The position numbers were made by a program, and so were the translations under genes. From contig NZ_SMRU01000033.1 of NCBI RefSeq assembly GCF_004354015.1, forward strand, positions 1 through 52,184: DNA of 52,184 nucleotides. The letters are read 5' to 3'. Positions within the stretch are counted from its first letter, which is position 1. Each line of letters opens with the position of its first letter. Below the pieces are notes generated by a model. That model searched no databases. It was not told the DNA's origin and worked only from the letters and a program-made list of their open reading frames with translations. Shown here in pieces: positions 32,883 through 41,966 of the stretch. This DNA comes from Arthrobacter terricola. Its GTDB lineage: Bacteria > Actinomycetota > Actinomycetes > Actinomycetales > Micrococcaceae.

Positions 32883-34118
32883 TTAAACGATCGCCGAAAC
32901 CCCCGTCACGGCCCGGCCGACGATGAGCGAGTTGATTTCGTAGGAGCCTTCGTAGGTGTAGATCGCCTCGGAATCGGCGAAGATCTTGGCCATCCTGTAG
33001 TCGGTCACGATCCCGTTTCCGCCCAGGATGGACCTGCCCATCGCTACGGTCTCGCGCATCCGGGCGCTGCAATAGGACTTGGCCAGTGCCACTTGGGCCA
33101 TATTGGCACCCCTGTGCCGCACGCCGTTGCTGTCCGTGTACAAGTCTTCCTGCAACTGCGCGATCCGCACCATCATGCCCATGCTGGCCACGGCGTTTCC
33201 GAGCATGTCCACCAGTTGCTGCTGGATAAGCTGGAACTTCGCCAAGGGACGGCCGAACTGCGTCCGTTCGAGCGCGTATTGCCGTGCGACGTCGAACGCT
33301 GCCAGTTGTTGGCCGACGCTCTGCCACGCGACCATGAGCCGGGAGCCGCGCAGCAAGTGGTTGGTGTCGGTGAAACTGTCGATACCGGCAAAGCGGTCCG
33401 ACTCCGCGATCTTCACGTCCTTCAACACGATGTTGGCGTTTTGGACAGTGCGCAGGGCGATCTTGTTCTCGATCTTGGTCCGGGTCACTCCGGGCAGGCT
33501 CGCGTCCACGATGAACCCCCGGATTAAGCCGTTGGCTTCGTCCTTGGCCCAGACAAGCATGTGGTCGCAGAACGTCCCGTTGCCGATCCAGCGCTTGGCG
33601 CCGTTGAGCACCCAGTGGTCGCCTCCGTCGTCGGCTCCTCCGGCCACGCGCCGAGCCACCGTCTGGAGGCCGCCGGCCACATCTGAACCGTGATCAGGTT
33701 CGGTCAGCGCGAAAGCGCCGGTGGTCCGCAGGTTGGAGGCGTCGTCAAGGTAGCGGTCCTGCTGCTCCTTGGAGCCGAACTCGTACAGTGCTTCGACAAA
33801 GAGGTCGTGGTGGACCATGAAGAACGTTGCGATGGAGGTGTCCACCCGGGTCATCTCGGCGATCACGAGCCCGGCGAACAGGTTGCTGTACCCACGGTGG
33901 GTCGGGGTGCTCAGGCGAAGCGCGGCGAGTTTCGGCAGGATATGCGATGGGAATTCGGCCTTGTCCCACCAATCCTTGGCGTAGGGGGCGATCTCCGTGG
34001 CGAGGAATTCCCGGAGCTCGTTGAGCTTGCGTTGTTCCTGGACGCTGAGGAGGGACTCGAAATCGAAGAAATCTGCCCCCGGCAAAGAGTCGGCCAAAGA
34101 GTCACGCAGTGCGCTCAC
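32883..34118 (-). CDS. Acyl-CoA dehydrogenase (glutaryl-CoA-dehydrogenase-like)
   Basis: The 411-aa flavoenzyme has LRTTGAFALTEPDHGSDVAG near the FAD site and WVLNGAKRWIGNGTFCDHML in the middle. The C-terminal helical domain has YALERTQFGRPLAKFQLIQQ, and YTYEGSYEINSLIVGRAVTG holds the catalytic Glu. This order and the TYEG motif resemble glutaryl-CoA dehydrogenase relatives. The GTG at 34118 overlaps the SDR stop in a GTGA, so the two are translationally coupled. The longer 675-residue reading through the SDR gene is a frame artefact. Confidence 0.9.
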   Translation of the reverse strand: MSALRDSLADSLPGADFFDFESLLSVQEQRKLNELREFLATEIAPYAKDWWDKAEFPSHILPKLAALRLSTPTHRGYSNLFAGLVIAEMTRVDTSIATFFMVHHDLFVEALYEFGSKEQQDRYLDDASNLRTTGAFALTEPDHGSDVAGGLQTVARRVAGGADDGGDHWVLNGAKRWIGNGTFCDHMLVWAKDEANGLIRGFIVDASLPGVTRTKIENKIALRTVQNANIVLKDVKIAESDRFAGIDSFTDTNHLLRGSRLMVAWQSVGQQLAAFDVARQYALERTQFGRPLAKFQLIQQQLVDMLGNAVASMGMMVRIAQLQEDLYTDSNGVRHRGANMAQVALAKSYCSARMRETVAMGRSILGGNGIVTDYRMAKIFADSEAIYTYEGSYEINSLIVGRAVTGVSAIV

Positions 34119-34906
34119 TTCGGCGCCATCCGGATGGCGCCGTCGAGGCGGATGGTTTCGCCGTTGAGCATGGCGTTTTCCACGATGTGCGCCACGAGGT
34201 TCGCGTATTCGGCGGGGCGGCCGAGGCGGGCGGGGTGCGGCACTTGCCGGCCGAGCGAATCCTGCGCTTCCTGCGGCAGGCCCGCGAGCATGGGGGTTTC
34301 GAAGATTCCGGGGGCGATGGCCACCACCCGCACCAGCGAGCGCGCAAGTTCGCGCGCCAAGGGCAGGGTCATCGCTGCCACGGCTCCCTTGGAGGCGGCA
34401 TAGGCTGGCTGGCCGATCTGGCCATCGAAGGCCGCAACGGAAGCCGTGTTGATGATGACTCCGCGCTCCGCTCCCCCGATTTCCGTGGTTGCCGGCTCCG
34501 TCTGGATCATGGCGGCCGCCGCGAGGCGGATCACGTTGAAGGTCCCCACGAGGTTGATCTGGATGACCCTGTTGAAGTCCTCCAAGGGCAGGACTCCGTC
34601 CCTTCCAAGCACCTTGCCCGGGGTCGCGATGCCTGCGCAGTTGACCAAGATCCGCAGGGGCCCCATGGCGACGGCTGCGTCGACGGCGTCCTGGACATGT
34701 TCCTCGTTGGTGACGTCGGCCGGGACGAAGACCGCTTTCCCGGCGGCTCCCAAGGAATTCAGTTCGGCGGCGAAGGCCTCTCCGTGGGACGAGGGGAGGT
34801 CGAGCAGCACCACGGAGGCACCGGCGTCGAGCAATCTTCTGGCCGTCGCGGCACCGAGCCCGGAAGCCCCTCCCGTAATCAATGCCACTGTGCCCTTGAT
34901 GTCCAT
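34115..34906 (-). CDS. Short-chain dehydrogenase, 3-hydroxyacyl-CoA dehydrogenase type 2-like
   Basis: The 263-aa NAD-dependent SDR has the Rossmann motif VALITGGASGLGAATARRLL, ILVNCAGIATPG, the Ser of IINTASVAAFDG and the catalytic Tyr-Lys in PAYAASKGAVAAM. The C-terminal part resembles the HSD17B10-type 3-hydroxyacyl-CoA dehydrogenases. Together with the downstream acyl-CoA dehydrogenase it suggests breakdown of branched or short acyl-CoAs. It is divergent from the GH76 gene; GGAGG lies just upstream of the ATG. Confidence 0.9.
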   Translation of the reverse strand: MDIKGTVALITGGASGLGAATARRLLDAGASVVLLDLPSSHGEAFAAELNSLGAAGKAVFVPADVTNEEHVQDAVDAAVAMGPLRILVNCAGIATPGKVLGRDGVLPLEDFNRVIQINLVGTFNVIRLAAAAMIQTEPATTEIGGAERGVIINTASVAAFDGQIGQPAYAASKGAVAAMTLPLARELARSLVRVVAIAPGIFETPMLAGLPQEAQDSLGRQVPHPARLGRPAEYANLVAHIVENAMLNGETIRLDGAIRMAPK

Positions 34907-35004
34907 CCATCCTCCTTGATGCAGAACTTCGTACTCAGCGTGGAACCAAATCCGTTAATGCATGTTAACTGAAACACATCGATTGTGCACGGTAGGCTGG
35001 CAGC

Positions 35005-36120
35005 ATGGCCGGCCCCGAAGTCCCTCCAGGCGCCTCCGGAAATCCGGACTGGGCAGGACGCGCCAACCAGGCTGCCCGTTCCGTCACGCGGCATTTCGGG
35101 CACCGCCTCCTCTGGCTTCCGGGAACGCACATTGCCGCGCCGCTCCGGCCGTTTCCCTCGCCGTTCGCGCCCTGGAACTACTGGTGGCAAGCGCATTACG
35201 TCGATTGCCTCGTCGACGCCGACTCGCGCGAACTCGCCTCCGGTGCAGCGTTCGACGGCGGCAGCCGGCCGAGCGCGGGACGCCTCGCTTCCCGCCTGGT
35301 CACCAGCATCCGGCTCCGCAACGGACTGCGCTACGTCAACAGCTACTACGACGACATGGCCTGGCTCGCCCTCGCCGTGCTCCGTCTGGACGCGCTCGCC
35401 GCGAAGGCAGGCAAACCGGGCCGCCGCCGCAACGCCCGCATCCAGGAAATCCTCACTCCGCAATTCGAATCAGCCTCCACGGACGACCTCGGCGGAGGAA
35501 CCTTCTGGAGCACCGCGCGCGACTTCAAGAACACCCCGGCCACAGCGCCGGTAGCTTTGCACTTCGCCCGGACCGGAAACCCCGAACGGGCGCAAGGCTT
35601 GCTGGACTGGCTCAACGCGACGCTCATCGACCCCGCCAGCGGGCTATACCTCGACGGCGCCCGCATGCAAGGCGGCAAGCTTGTGATCGCTCCCGAGATC
35701 TACACCTATAACCAAGGACCTGTGCTCGGCGTCTTGCTGGAGCTGGGCGGGGACGCGAACCTTGACCGGGCGGCCGGGTTGATCGCGTCGATCGCCACCC
35801 ATTTGGCGGGCGATGGACATGTCCTCCGCGGGGAAGGAACGGGCGACCGCGGCCTCTTCACCGGGATCCTTGTCCGCTACCTCGCGCTAGCCGCCGCAGA
35901 CCCACGCCTTCCAGAGCCGTCCCGGGACACCTCCCGGCAGTTGGTGTTCGGGACCGCCGAAGCGCTGTGGACCGGGCGGTACGACGACGGCGAGTGGACC
36001 GTTTTCTCGATGGAACCACAGCGGCCGGCCATCGAAACATATCCGCCGGGCACCGCCGTCGAACTCTCAACGCAACTGCAGGCGTGGATGGTGCTGGAAG
36101 CCGCGGCGCGGATCGAATGA
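35005..36120 (+). CDS. Glycoside hydrolase family 76 (alpha-1,6-mannanase-like)
   Basis: The 371-aa protein is an (alpha/alpha)6-barrel-type GH76. The catalytic Asp pair is Asp116-Asp117 in YVNSYYDDMAWLALA, and IYTYNQGPVLGVLLEL and GLFTGILVRYLA mark the family's later helices. Members cut alpha-1,6-mannan. No signal peptide is evident, so action inside the cell or a missed export route is possible. The ATG at 35005 lies 6 bases behind TAGGCT, pointing to a leaderless mRNA. Confidence 0.85.
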   Translation: MAGPEVPPGASGNPDWAGRANQAARSVTRHFGHRLLWLPGTHIAAPLRPFPSPFAPWNYWWQAHYVDCLVDADSRELASGAAFDGGSRPSAGRLASRLVTSIRLRNGLRYVNSYYDDMAWLALAVLRLDALAAKAGKPGRRRNARIQEILTPQFESASTDDLGGGTFWSTARDFKNTPATAPVALHFARTGNPERAQGLLDWLNATLIDPASGLYLDGARMQGGKLVIAPEIYTYNQGPVLGVLLELGGDANLDRAAGLIASIATHLAGDGHVLRGEGTGDRGLFTGILVRYLALAAADPRLPEPSRDTSRQLVFGTAEALWTGRYDDGEWTVFSMEPQRPAIETYPPGTAVELSTQLQAWMVLEAAARIE

Positions 36121-36136
36121 GGCCTACTCTTATTCC

Positions 36137-36655
36137 GTGAACCCTGTGCCAAGTCCGATTCCCGTGACGGTGGTGGCCGCGCCCCCGGAGTGGTGGCAAA
36201 TCGTTAGCGCGCTCAGCCCACTGGCAGTCCTGGTCGCCGCAATCGTCGCGGCCTCCGTCGGCCTCCTGACGCTGCGGCAAAAGGCGAGGTCGGACAACCG
36301 GTCCGAATGGTGGCGGCGCGCCCAATGGGCCCTGGACGCTTGCCTGTCCCGCAGCCGCTCCGAGGCCGAAATGGGGCAAAGGGCCATCGACATCCTTGGC
36401 CGGAGCGAACTCGCGAGCCACGAGGAACTCGCCCTCCTCAGGGTCGGGACCGAAGACGCGCTCGAGGCAGCCGCGGCGGCCCCGGCACCGCGGACCGTCC
36501 AACCGCCTGGGCCTGCTGCCCCGCCAGGCCCTCCTGCCCCGGAGGACCACAGGGTCCAGATCGCCGCGGCCAAGGCGAGGATCACGCTAGACCAGCGGCT
36601 CGGCGAAACGACTCCTGACTGGATCGTCGCGTTGTCCCGGGAGAAGCCTGAATAG
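36137..36655 (+). CDS. Hypothetical protein with one membrane segment, 172 aa
   Basis: The N-terminal segment (about residues 20-45, SALSPLAVLVAAIVAASVGL) is hydrophobic and followed by a basic, helical part (RQKARSDNRSEWWRRAQWAL) that probably faces the cytoplasm. A Pro/Ala-rich stretch lies at about 115-135 and a short helix ends the protein. No family is recognised. The GTG at 36137 stands 6 bases behind TACTCT, supporting a leaderless start. It follows the GH76 stop by 16 bases but may have its own promoter. Confidence 0.6.
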   Translation: MNPVPSPIPVTVVAAPPEWWQIVSALSPLAVLVAAIVAASVGLLTLRQKARSDNRSEWWRRAQWALDACLSRSRSEAEMGQRAIDILGRSELASHEELALLRVGTEDALEAAAAAPAPRTVQPPGPAAPPGPPAPEDHRVQIAAAKARITLDQRLGETTPDWIVALSREKPE

Positions 36656-36660
36656 GCACA

Positions 36661-37263
36661 CTATCCCTCCACAGACGGCTTCTTCTTCTGCGGATGCGGC
36701 GTTTCCTGGCGGGCCAGCATCTCAACGAAACCCGCGATCTTCTTGGCCCGGGTCTCCGGCCTTTTCACCGAATTCGTGCGGTAGATCAGGGCATAACGGT
36801 TGACCGACGTCAAAACGTCGAACATCGCCTGGGCATCCGGATCAGCAGCAATCGCCGCGGCAAGATCCGCCGGAACCTCCGCGTCCGCCTGGCCAACATA
36901 GGCGGCCTCCCAGCGGCCGTCCGCCTTGGCGCTCTCGACGGCGGCTCGTCCCGCCGGGGTCATCCTCCCCTCCGCTTCCAAGCGGGCGATGTGCCCCACG
37001 TTCCGCCTGGACCATGGGCTCCTCGGACCGCGGCGGGTCATGCGTTGGAAGACGCTCTCGTCGTCGCGCCTCCTGCCCTGGCCGTCGATCCACCCGAAGC
37101 ACAAGCACTCATCCAAGGCGGCCGCGTAGTCCAACTCCGTCACGTTGCCGCCCTTCTTGTGCAGCACGAGCCACACACCCGGACTGTCGGCACCGTTCTT
37201 TTCGAGCCACGTCCGCCATTCCGCCGCGTCCTTGACGATCAATTCTTCGAGTTCAACAGCCAT
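36661..37263 (-). CDS. YdeI/OmdA-family protein
   Basis: The 200-aa product has the YdeI (OmpD-associated) pattern: WRTWLEKNGADSPGVWLVLHKK at the start (shown in part), ALDECLCFGWIDGQGRRRDD near residues 48-67, and later FDVLTSVNRYALIYRTNSVK. In Bacillus, YdeI-like proteins are linked to antimicrobial-peptide tolerance; the biochemical role is unclear. The ATG at 37263 (MAVELEELI) is chosen, since the longer frame upstream lacks family sequence. It is divergent from the VOC gene. Confidence 0.8.
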   Translation of the reverse strand: MAVELEELIVKDAAEWRTWLEKNGADSPGVWLVLHKKGGNVTELDYAAALDECLCFGWIDGQGRRRDDESVFQRMTRRGPRSPWSRRNVGHIARLEAEGRMTPAGRAAVESAKADGRWEAAYVGQADAEVPADLAAAIAADPDAQAMFDVLTSVNRYALIYRTNSVKRPETRAKKIAGFVEMLARQETPHPQKKKPSVEG

Positions 37264-37324
37264 TGCCCCATTCTGGCTCCCGCTAGGCTGGGACGAAAGT
37301 CCCTCTCTGACCGCCGGAGGTTCC

Positions 37325-38005
37325 ATGCTGCGCGTGCGCCCCATCCTTTTCACCGCTGACATCTCCGCCTGGAAACACTTCCTCGAAGCCCTCGGCCTCG
37401 TGTGCGTCCAAGACCAGGGCGGCTGGATGGAGTTCGACGCCGGTTCGGGCAGGGTCGCGCTCCACCATTCCCCCACAGGATCGCCCGACGCCGCTGTTTT
37501 CGGTGTCGAGGTCGGCGACCTGGCCGAGTTCGCCCGGCGCACCGTGGCCGACGGAACCCGCGCCGAGCTGATAGATGCCGACCACGGCCAGGCCGTCCGC
37601 ATCACCGCGCACGACGACTTCACGTTCCTCGCGGACAAGGCGACCAGCCGCACAACGAGCCCTGACGCGGATCCGGCGCTCGCCGTCGTCGGGACCTGGC
37701 TTGCCCCGGACGTGCCGCAAGCCGCACGGGACATGCGCAACATCGGGGCGCGGGCACGGAACATGTCCACCGATGAGGCGGACTTTACGTGCAAGAACGG
37801 CGGCATCATTCAGGTGCGCCAGTCCGGCACCACCGCTTCCGGTCCGCTCGCTTTCGAGTACGACGGCGACCCCGCAGCACTCGAGGCCCGGCTCGCCGCC
37901 GCGGGCCTCACCGCTGCCCGGAACGGCGAGTCGATCAGAGTCCCGGCACCGGGAGGAGCCAGCATCAGCGTGGCTGTCCCGCGCCCGACGCCCGCTCAGC
38001 TATGA
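37325..38005 (+). CDS. VOC-family protein (glyoxalase/bleomycin-resistance fold)
   Basis: The 226-aa protein consists of two VOC-like halves. The first begins LRVRPILFTADISAWKHFLE and includes WMEFDAGSGRVALHH; the second (about residues 115-226) is shorter and more diverged. The metal-ligand pattern (His/Glu) is only partly kept, so binding of a small hydrophobic ligand may be likelier than catalysis. The ATG at 37325 has GGAGG at good spacing. A TAGGCT at about 37285 may be its -10. Confidence 0.7.
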   Translation: MLRVRPILFTADISAWKHFLEALGLVCVQDQGGWMEFDAGSGRVALHHSPTGSPDAAVFGVEVGDLAEFARRTVADGTRAELIDADHGQAVRITAHDDFTFLADKATSRTTSPDADPALAVVGTWLAPDVPQAARDMRNIGARARNMSTDEADFTCKNGGIIQVRQSGTTASGPLAFEYDGDPAALEARLAAAGLTAARNGESIRVPAPGGASISVAVPRPTPAQL

Positions 38006-38081
38006 CGGCCATTCCACGAACGCCCGCTCAGATACAGTCGCCAAAAGCGTGGAACCGCAACGGATGCGGTAGAACTTAACC

Positions 38082-38621
38082 ATGAATGTGCGAACCCCCG
38101 ACCCCTACTCCGGCTGGCTTTCCGACGAAGATCTCTTCGAAGCCCGTGGCCGACTCCCCATGGTCTACGTTGAAGCCGTTCCCGTCCGCCTGGATCCGCT
38201 CGGCTTCGTCAACGAGGTAGGTACGCTGCTGCAAGGCGACGCCGACGGCAGCATGGTTCGTTCCTTCGTCTCGGGTCGGGTGCTCTACCGCGAAACCATC
38301 CGCGCCGCCTTGTTGCGCCACATGGAAAAAGACCTCGGCCCTCTGGCGTTCCCCCAGCTCCCGGTCAGCCCCGTGCCGTTCACGGTGGCAGAATACTTCC
38401 CGGCGCCGTCGCAGACCGGCTTCACCGACGACCGCCAACACGCCGTGTCCCTCGTCTACGTCATTCCCGTGACGGGCGAGTGCGATCCTCGCCAAGACGC
38501 CCTCGAGCTGACCTGGATGACCCCGCAGGAAATCCTCAGCGACGACGTCCAGCAAGAATTCACCGGGGGTCGCGGCAACCTGGTACGGCAAGCCCTGGCG
38601 TTCGCCGGCGTCGGACAATAG
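38082..38621 (+). CDS. Nudix-like protein (DUF4916 type)
   Basis: The 179-aa product has YSGWLSDEDLFEARGRLPMV at the N-terminus and a degenerate Nudix-box region, RETIRAALLRHMEKDLGPL, near residues 68-86. A hydrolase Nudix box needs a GxxxxxE...REUxEExG spacing and two key Glu; here the second Glu pair is altered, so it may bind but not hydrolyse nucleotides. It resembles DUF4916 proteins of actinobacteria. A -10-like TAGAAC lies 6 bases before the ATG, suggesting a leaderless start. Confidence 0.6.
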   Translation: MNVRTPDPYSGWLSDEDLFEARGRLPMVYVEAVPVRLDPLGFVNEVGTLLQGDADGSMVRSFVSGRVLYRETIRAALLRHMEKDLGPLAFPQLPVSPVPFTVAEYFPAPSQTGFTDDRQHAVSLVYVIPVTGECDPRQDALELTWMTPQEILSDDVQQEFTGGRGNLVRQALAFAGVGQ

Positions 38622-38707
38622 GGCGATAGGGGCGTCGGCATCCCCCACTTGCGGCGCGGGGTTGCATAGACTGTTGGGCGGACCCCAAGAGAACCAAAGG
38701 ATTTCCG

Positions 38708-39688
38708 ATGACTCACAGCCCAGCCCACCAGCAATACCGTGAACTGCAGGCTGGGGCCCTGCAAATCGGGGACTTCCTGTACCTCCCCGGTGAGGGGCCG
38801 GCAGAGGAAATCGCGCACATCGAGTTCGAACACGACGATTTCGACGTGCCGGCCCTCGTCGTCGCGACCACGGTGGACGGCGCGAGCGTGCGGATCGGGG
38901 TCGGTTCCATAGTGCCGGTCGGGGATGCGGCCGTCGTTCCTCTGAATCCGGTCTTCGACGACGTTACCCCCGACGACGGCGACGACTCCGCCGAGCCGGT
39001 TCCCGCCGTCGTCGTACCACCGCTGCCCGCGACGGCGCCGACCGTCAGCCCGTCCGCAGGGCCCACCGCCGAGCAACTTGCCCTCATTCCCGAACCCGGC
39101 AATACGCCCGAGAACCTCGTCGCGGCGGCGGCCACGGCACACCCGGGACGCAACGGCGTGGCGGTGCTGAGCGAAAGGCTCGTTAAGGGAATCAACACGA
39201 AATCCGGCAGTTGCCTACGGGATCTCAGCGACCTCGCGCACGACCTCTTCATCGAGTTGCGGGACCCGGAAAACGCCCTGGCCCTCGCCGACATCCTCAA
39301 CGTCCTCCCGTTCGACGGGAACCGCGACCGGTGGATGTCCGTCGAACGGTCGCTCGCGCTCTCCAGTTTGATCTGCCGGGAACTCGGCCAGACCGATCGC
39401 GGCGACGTCTACGACCAGCTCCTGCGGGCACCCGAAGGACTCGAGACCGATCCGTTCAAGGCCCGGATTGCCGCGAAAGTCCGTCAACGCGGGCTGAACG
39501 AACCGAACCTTTACGACAAGGAAATCTTCCGCTCCATCGACAACGGCAACCGCGACGCCGAACGCGAATGGCGCCTTCTCCGGCTGGAAGCCCTCATGTT
39601 CCTGCGCTCGCACGGCGGTTCGGACACCATCAGCCTTGACGAACTCGACAACCGGATCCACAACGAACTCGAGGCAGTCCGCGGATAG
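38708..39688 (+). CDS. Uncharacterised protein, possible DUF6707-like C-terminal domain
   Basis: The 326-aa protein has a beta-rich N-terminal part (about 1-90, LQIGDFLYLPGEGPAEEIAH), a Pro/Ala-rich linker (about 92-135) and a helical C-terminal domain. The last contains LVKGINTKSGSCLRDLSDLA and ILNVLPFDGNRDRWMSVER, which I tentatively place in DUF6707. No enzymatic motif is visible. The ATG at 38708 follows AAAGGA, and a TAGACT at about 38668 could be the -10. Confidence 0.6.
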   Translation: MTHSPAHQQYRELQAGALQIGDFLYLPGEGPAEEIAHIEFEHDDFDVPALVVATTVDGASVRIGVGSIVPVGDAAVVPLNPVFDDVTPDDGDDSAEPVPAVVVPPLPATAPTVSPSAGPTAEQLALIPEPGNTPENLVAAAATAHPGRNGVAVLSERLVKGINTKSGSCLRDLSDLAHDLFIELRDPENALALADILNVLPFDGNRDRWMSVERSLALSSLICRELGQTDRGDVYDQLLRAPEGLETDPFKARIAAKVRQRGLNEPNLYDKEIFRSIDNGNRDAEREWRLLRLEALMFLRSHGGSDTISLDELDNRIHNELEAVRG

Positions 39689-39727
39689 CTCTGTCCTGCC
39701 CGTCCCAACGGCGGTAGATTCGTGCCC

Positions 39728-40450
39728 ATGACGAACAATCTGAGCGTTGTGATTAATGCAGACGCGCAGCAAGTTTGGACGATGCTGCGCGAACCGTCGC
39801 TCGTGGCCCAATGGCACGGTTGGGAAACCGATGAACTGGGCGACGAAATCAACCAAATCTACTTCAGCAACGACGTTGTCGAAGGCCCCGACCACACAAG
39901 CCTCACCGTGAATGGCGGGGACGTTTTCGAGCTCACCCCCGTCAGCGGCGGCACGGAAGTCCGGGTGACGCGTGCCGCCCTGGACCACGATTCCGAATGG
40001 GCCGCCTGGGACGAGGACATCACCCAGGGCTGGCTGACATTCCTTCACCAGCTCCGTTTCACCCTTGAACACCATCCGCATGGCCACCGGCGCACGCATT
40101 TTGTTTCCGTGCCCGGCGGCGGGTCCGGGATCCAGAAGCTCGGCCTGTCGGAGCTGCCCGCTCCCGGGGAGGAATACTCGTTGACCTTGACGACCGGTGA
40201 GACGATTTCGGGCAAGGTCTGGTGCCGGAGCAACCACCAGGTGGGCCTCACGGTGCACAGCTACGCGGAGCACGGAGACGGGCTCCTGATCGTGGCGGAC
40301 CAGCCCGTGATTCCAGAGAAAAGGCCCGACGGCGGCACCATGATAATCGCTACGACCTACGACCTGGGTGCCGCGGACCTGGAATCCATCCGCAGCCACT
40401 GGGCCAGCTGGAAAGCCGAGAACTCCCCCGCGGAGGTGCCTTCGCACTGA
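39728..40450 (+). CDS. SRPBCC family protein, 240 aa
   Basis: The protein begins NNLSVVINADAQQVWTMLRE then PSLVAQWHGWETDE, the entry strand and helix of an AHSA1/START-type domain. It continues with GGTEVRVTRAALDHD and a long second half that includes LTTGETISGKVWCRSNHQVG. The second half is not recognised. The ATG at 39728 lies 7 bases behind TAGATT, so it is preferred over the in-frame GTG at 39722. It lies upstream of tgt on the same strand. Confidence 0.75.
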   Translation: MTNNLSVVINADAQQVWTMLREPSLVAQWHGWETDELGDEINQIYFSNDVVEGPDHTSLTVNGGDVFELTPVSGGTEVRVTRAALDHDSEWAAWDEDITQGWLTFLHQLRFTLEHHPHGHRRTHFVSVPGGGSGIQKLGLSELPAPGEEYSLTLTTGETISGKVWCRSNHQVGLTVHSYAEHGDGLLIVADQPVIPEKRPDGGTMIIATTYDLGAADLESIRSHWASWKAENSPAEVPSH

Positions 40451-40454
40451 CGAC

Positions 40455-40490
40455 CCGGGCTTTACGGCTGGATCCGGGCTTTAGGGCTGG
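40455..40490. repeat. 19-base tandem repeat upstream of tgt
   Basis: CCGGGCTTTACGGCTGG at 40455-40471 recurs as CCGGGCTTTAGGGCTGG at 40474-40490, with one mismatch. It fills the short gap between the SRPBCC stop and the tgt start. Confidence 0.65.
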
Positions 40491-40502
40491 CAGACTGTAA
40501 CG

Positions 40503-41828
40503 GTGCCAGCCGATACGTTCACGCCCGATTCCAGCCCGTACGATTCCATGCCGCCCCGCCTCGATGCCGGCCTTCCATCGGCCGGGTTTTCGTTCGAGGT
40601 GGGCACGCGGCTCACTGAAACGTGTCCGCCGTCGTCCGCACTCGTGGACGCCAACGGGGGCGACTTCCTCGGCCGCACGGGAACCATCAATACGCCGCAC
40701 GGCACCATCCAGACGCCCGCGTTCATCGCCGTCGGGACCAAAGCGACCGTCAAGGCCGTGCTGCCTGAGTCCTTGAAGGAACTCGGCGCGCAAGCCCTGC
40801 TGGCGAACGCCTACCACTTGTACCTTCAGCCCGGACCCGAAATCCTCGACGCGGCGGGCGGGCTCGGCGCGTTCATGAACTGGGACGGCCCCACCTTCAC
40901 CGATTCCGGCGGTTTCCAAGTGATGAGCCTTGGCTCGGGATTCAAGAAGGTCATCGATATGACTTCGGTGGACACCTCCGGGCCGGACGACGCCGTGGCT
41001 CCCGGCAAGGAGCGGCTCGCGCACGTGGACGAGGAGGGGGTCTGGTTCAAATCGCACCTCAACGGCGACCGTCACCGGTTTTCGCCGGAAATCTCCATGC
41101 GGGTGCAGCATCAGATCGGGGCGGACATCATGTTCGCCTTCGACGAATTGACCACGCTGCAAAACTCGCGCGGCTACCAAGAGGAATCCCTCGAGCGGAC
41201 GCGACGCTGGGCCGAGCGCTGCGTCGTCGAGCATGAACGCCTGACCGCGTCCCGCGTGGGGAAGCCGTACCAGGCCCTTTTTGGGGTCATCCAAGGCGCC
41301 CAGTACGAGGACCTACGACGCAAAGCCTGCCGCGACCTCGGCGGGATGCCGTTCGACGGGTTCGGCATCGGCGGGGCGCTGGAGAAGGAGAACCTTGGCA
41401 CGATTGTGCGGTGGTGCAACGAAGAGCTCCCCGAGAACAAGCCTCGGCACCTCCTGGGCATCTCCGAGCCGGACGACATCTTCACGGCCATCGAAAACGG
41501 GGCCGACACCTTCGATTGCGTCTCACCCACCCGGGTTGCCCGAAACTCCGCGTTCTACACTCCCTCCGGCCGGTTCAACCTCTCCGGAGCGCGCTACAAG
41601 TCCGACTTCGGGCCACTCTATGACGGTTGCGATTGCTACACATGCGCCAACTATTCGCGGGCTTACATCCACCACTTGTACAAAGCCCACGAAATAGTCT
41701 CGGCCACGCTCATTTCCATCCACAACGAACGCTTCGTGGTGAAGATGGTGGACGACGCCCGCTTGGCTATTGAGTCCGGGGACTTCTTCGAGCTCAAGGC
41801 CGAGACCCTGGGGCGGTACTACTCGTAG
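40503..41828 (+). CDS. tgt: tRNA-guanine transglycosylase (queuine/preQ1 insertion)
   Basis: The 441-aa protein has the Tgt TIM-barrel marks. A conserved active-site Asp is Asp134 in TFTDSGGFQVMSL. The nucleophile Asp338 lies in DTFDCVSPTRVARN. Zinc ligands are Cys376, Cys378 and Cys381 in CDCYTC, plus a His about 26 residues later (His407). Tgt swaps guanine-34 of Asp, Asn, His and Tyr tRNAs for a queuosine precursor. FDCVSPTR rather than the common FDCVMPTR is a small difference. The GTG at 40503 gives an N-terminal extension; an ATG at 40548 is possible. A YhhQ-type precursor transporter lies 3.5 kb downstream. Confidence 0.9.
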   Translation: MPADTFTPDSSPYDSMPPRLDAGLPSAGFSFEVGTRLTETCPPSSALVDANGGDFLGRTGTINTPHGTIQTPAFIAVGTKATVKAVLPESLKELGAQALLANAYHLYLQPGPEILDAAGGLGAFMNWDGPTFTDSGGFQVMSLGSGFKKVIDMTSVDTSGPDDAVAPGKERLAHVDEEGVWFKSHLNGDRHRFSPEISMRVQHQIGADIMFAFDELTTLQNSRGYQEESLERTRRWAERCVVEHERLTASRVGKPYQALFGVIQGAQYEDLRRKACRDLGGMPFDGFGIGGALEKENLGTIVRWCNEELPENKPRHLLGISEPDDIFTAIENGADTFDCVSPTRVARNSAFYTPSGRFNLSGARYKSDFGPLYDGCDCYTCANYSRAYIHHLYKAHEIVSATLISIHNERFVVKMVDDARLAIESGDFFELKAETLGRYYS

Positions 41829-41832
41829 CTCC

Positions 41833-41902
41833 CCGTCGAAATCGCTGGAACGGTGCCCGTTCGCCGGAGCCTTCGGGCGATCTGGCGTCGTTCCGGCGAA
41901 CT
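41833..41902. repeat. Palindromic repeat, copy 1, after tgt
   Basis: This 70-base copy shares 54 of 70 positions, without gaps, with the copy at 42904-42973. Its core (41843-41898) has arms CGCTGGAACG and CGTTCCGGCG, with one T-G wobble. It lies 4 bases past the tgt stop and may also act as its terminator. Confidence 0.75.
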
Positions 41903-41966
41903 CGGGTTTTCCACATAGGCGAGCAAGTGGCTTCCGCGGCCCTAGGTCACCAGCGAGGCTGGATCA

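Noticed and set aside
32883..34910. 675-codon frame suggesting a fusion with the acyl-CoA dehydrogenase
   Set aside because: The first 260 codons are an out-of-frame reading of the SDR gene. The real genes overlap by a GTGA.
36661..37809. 382-codon frame as a longer YdeI protein
   Set aside because: The N-terminal half is antisense to the VOC gene; YdeI begins at 37263.
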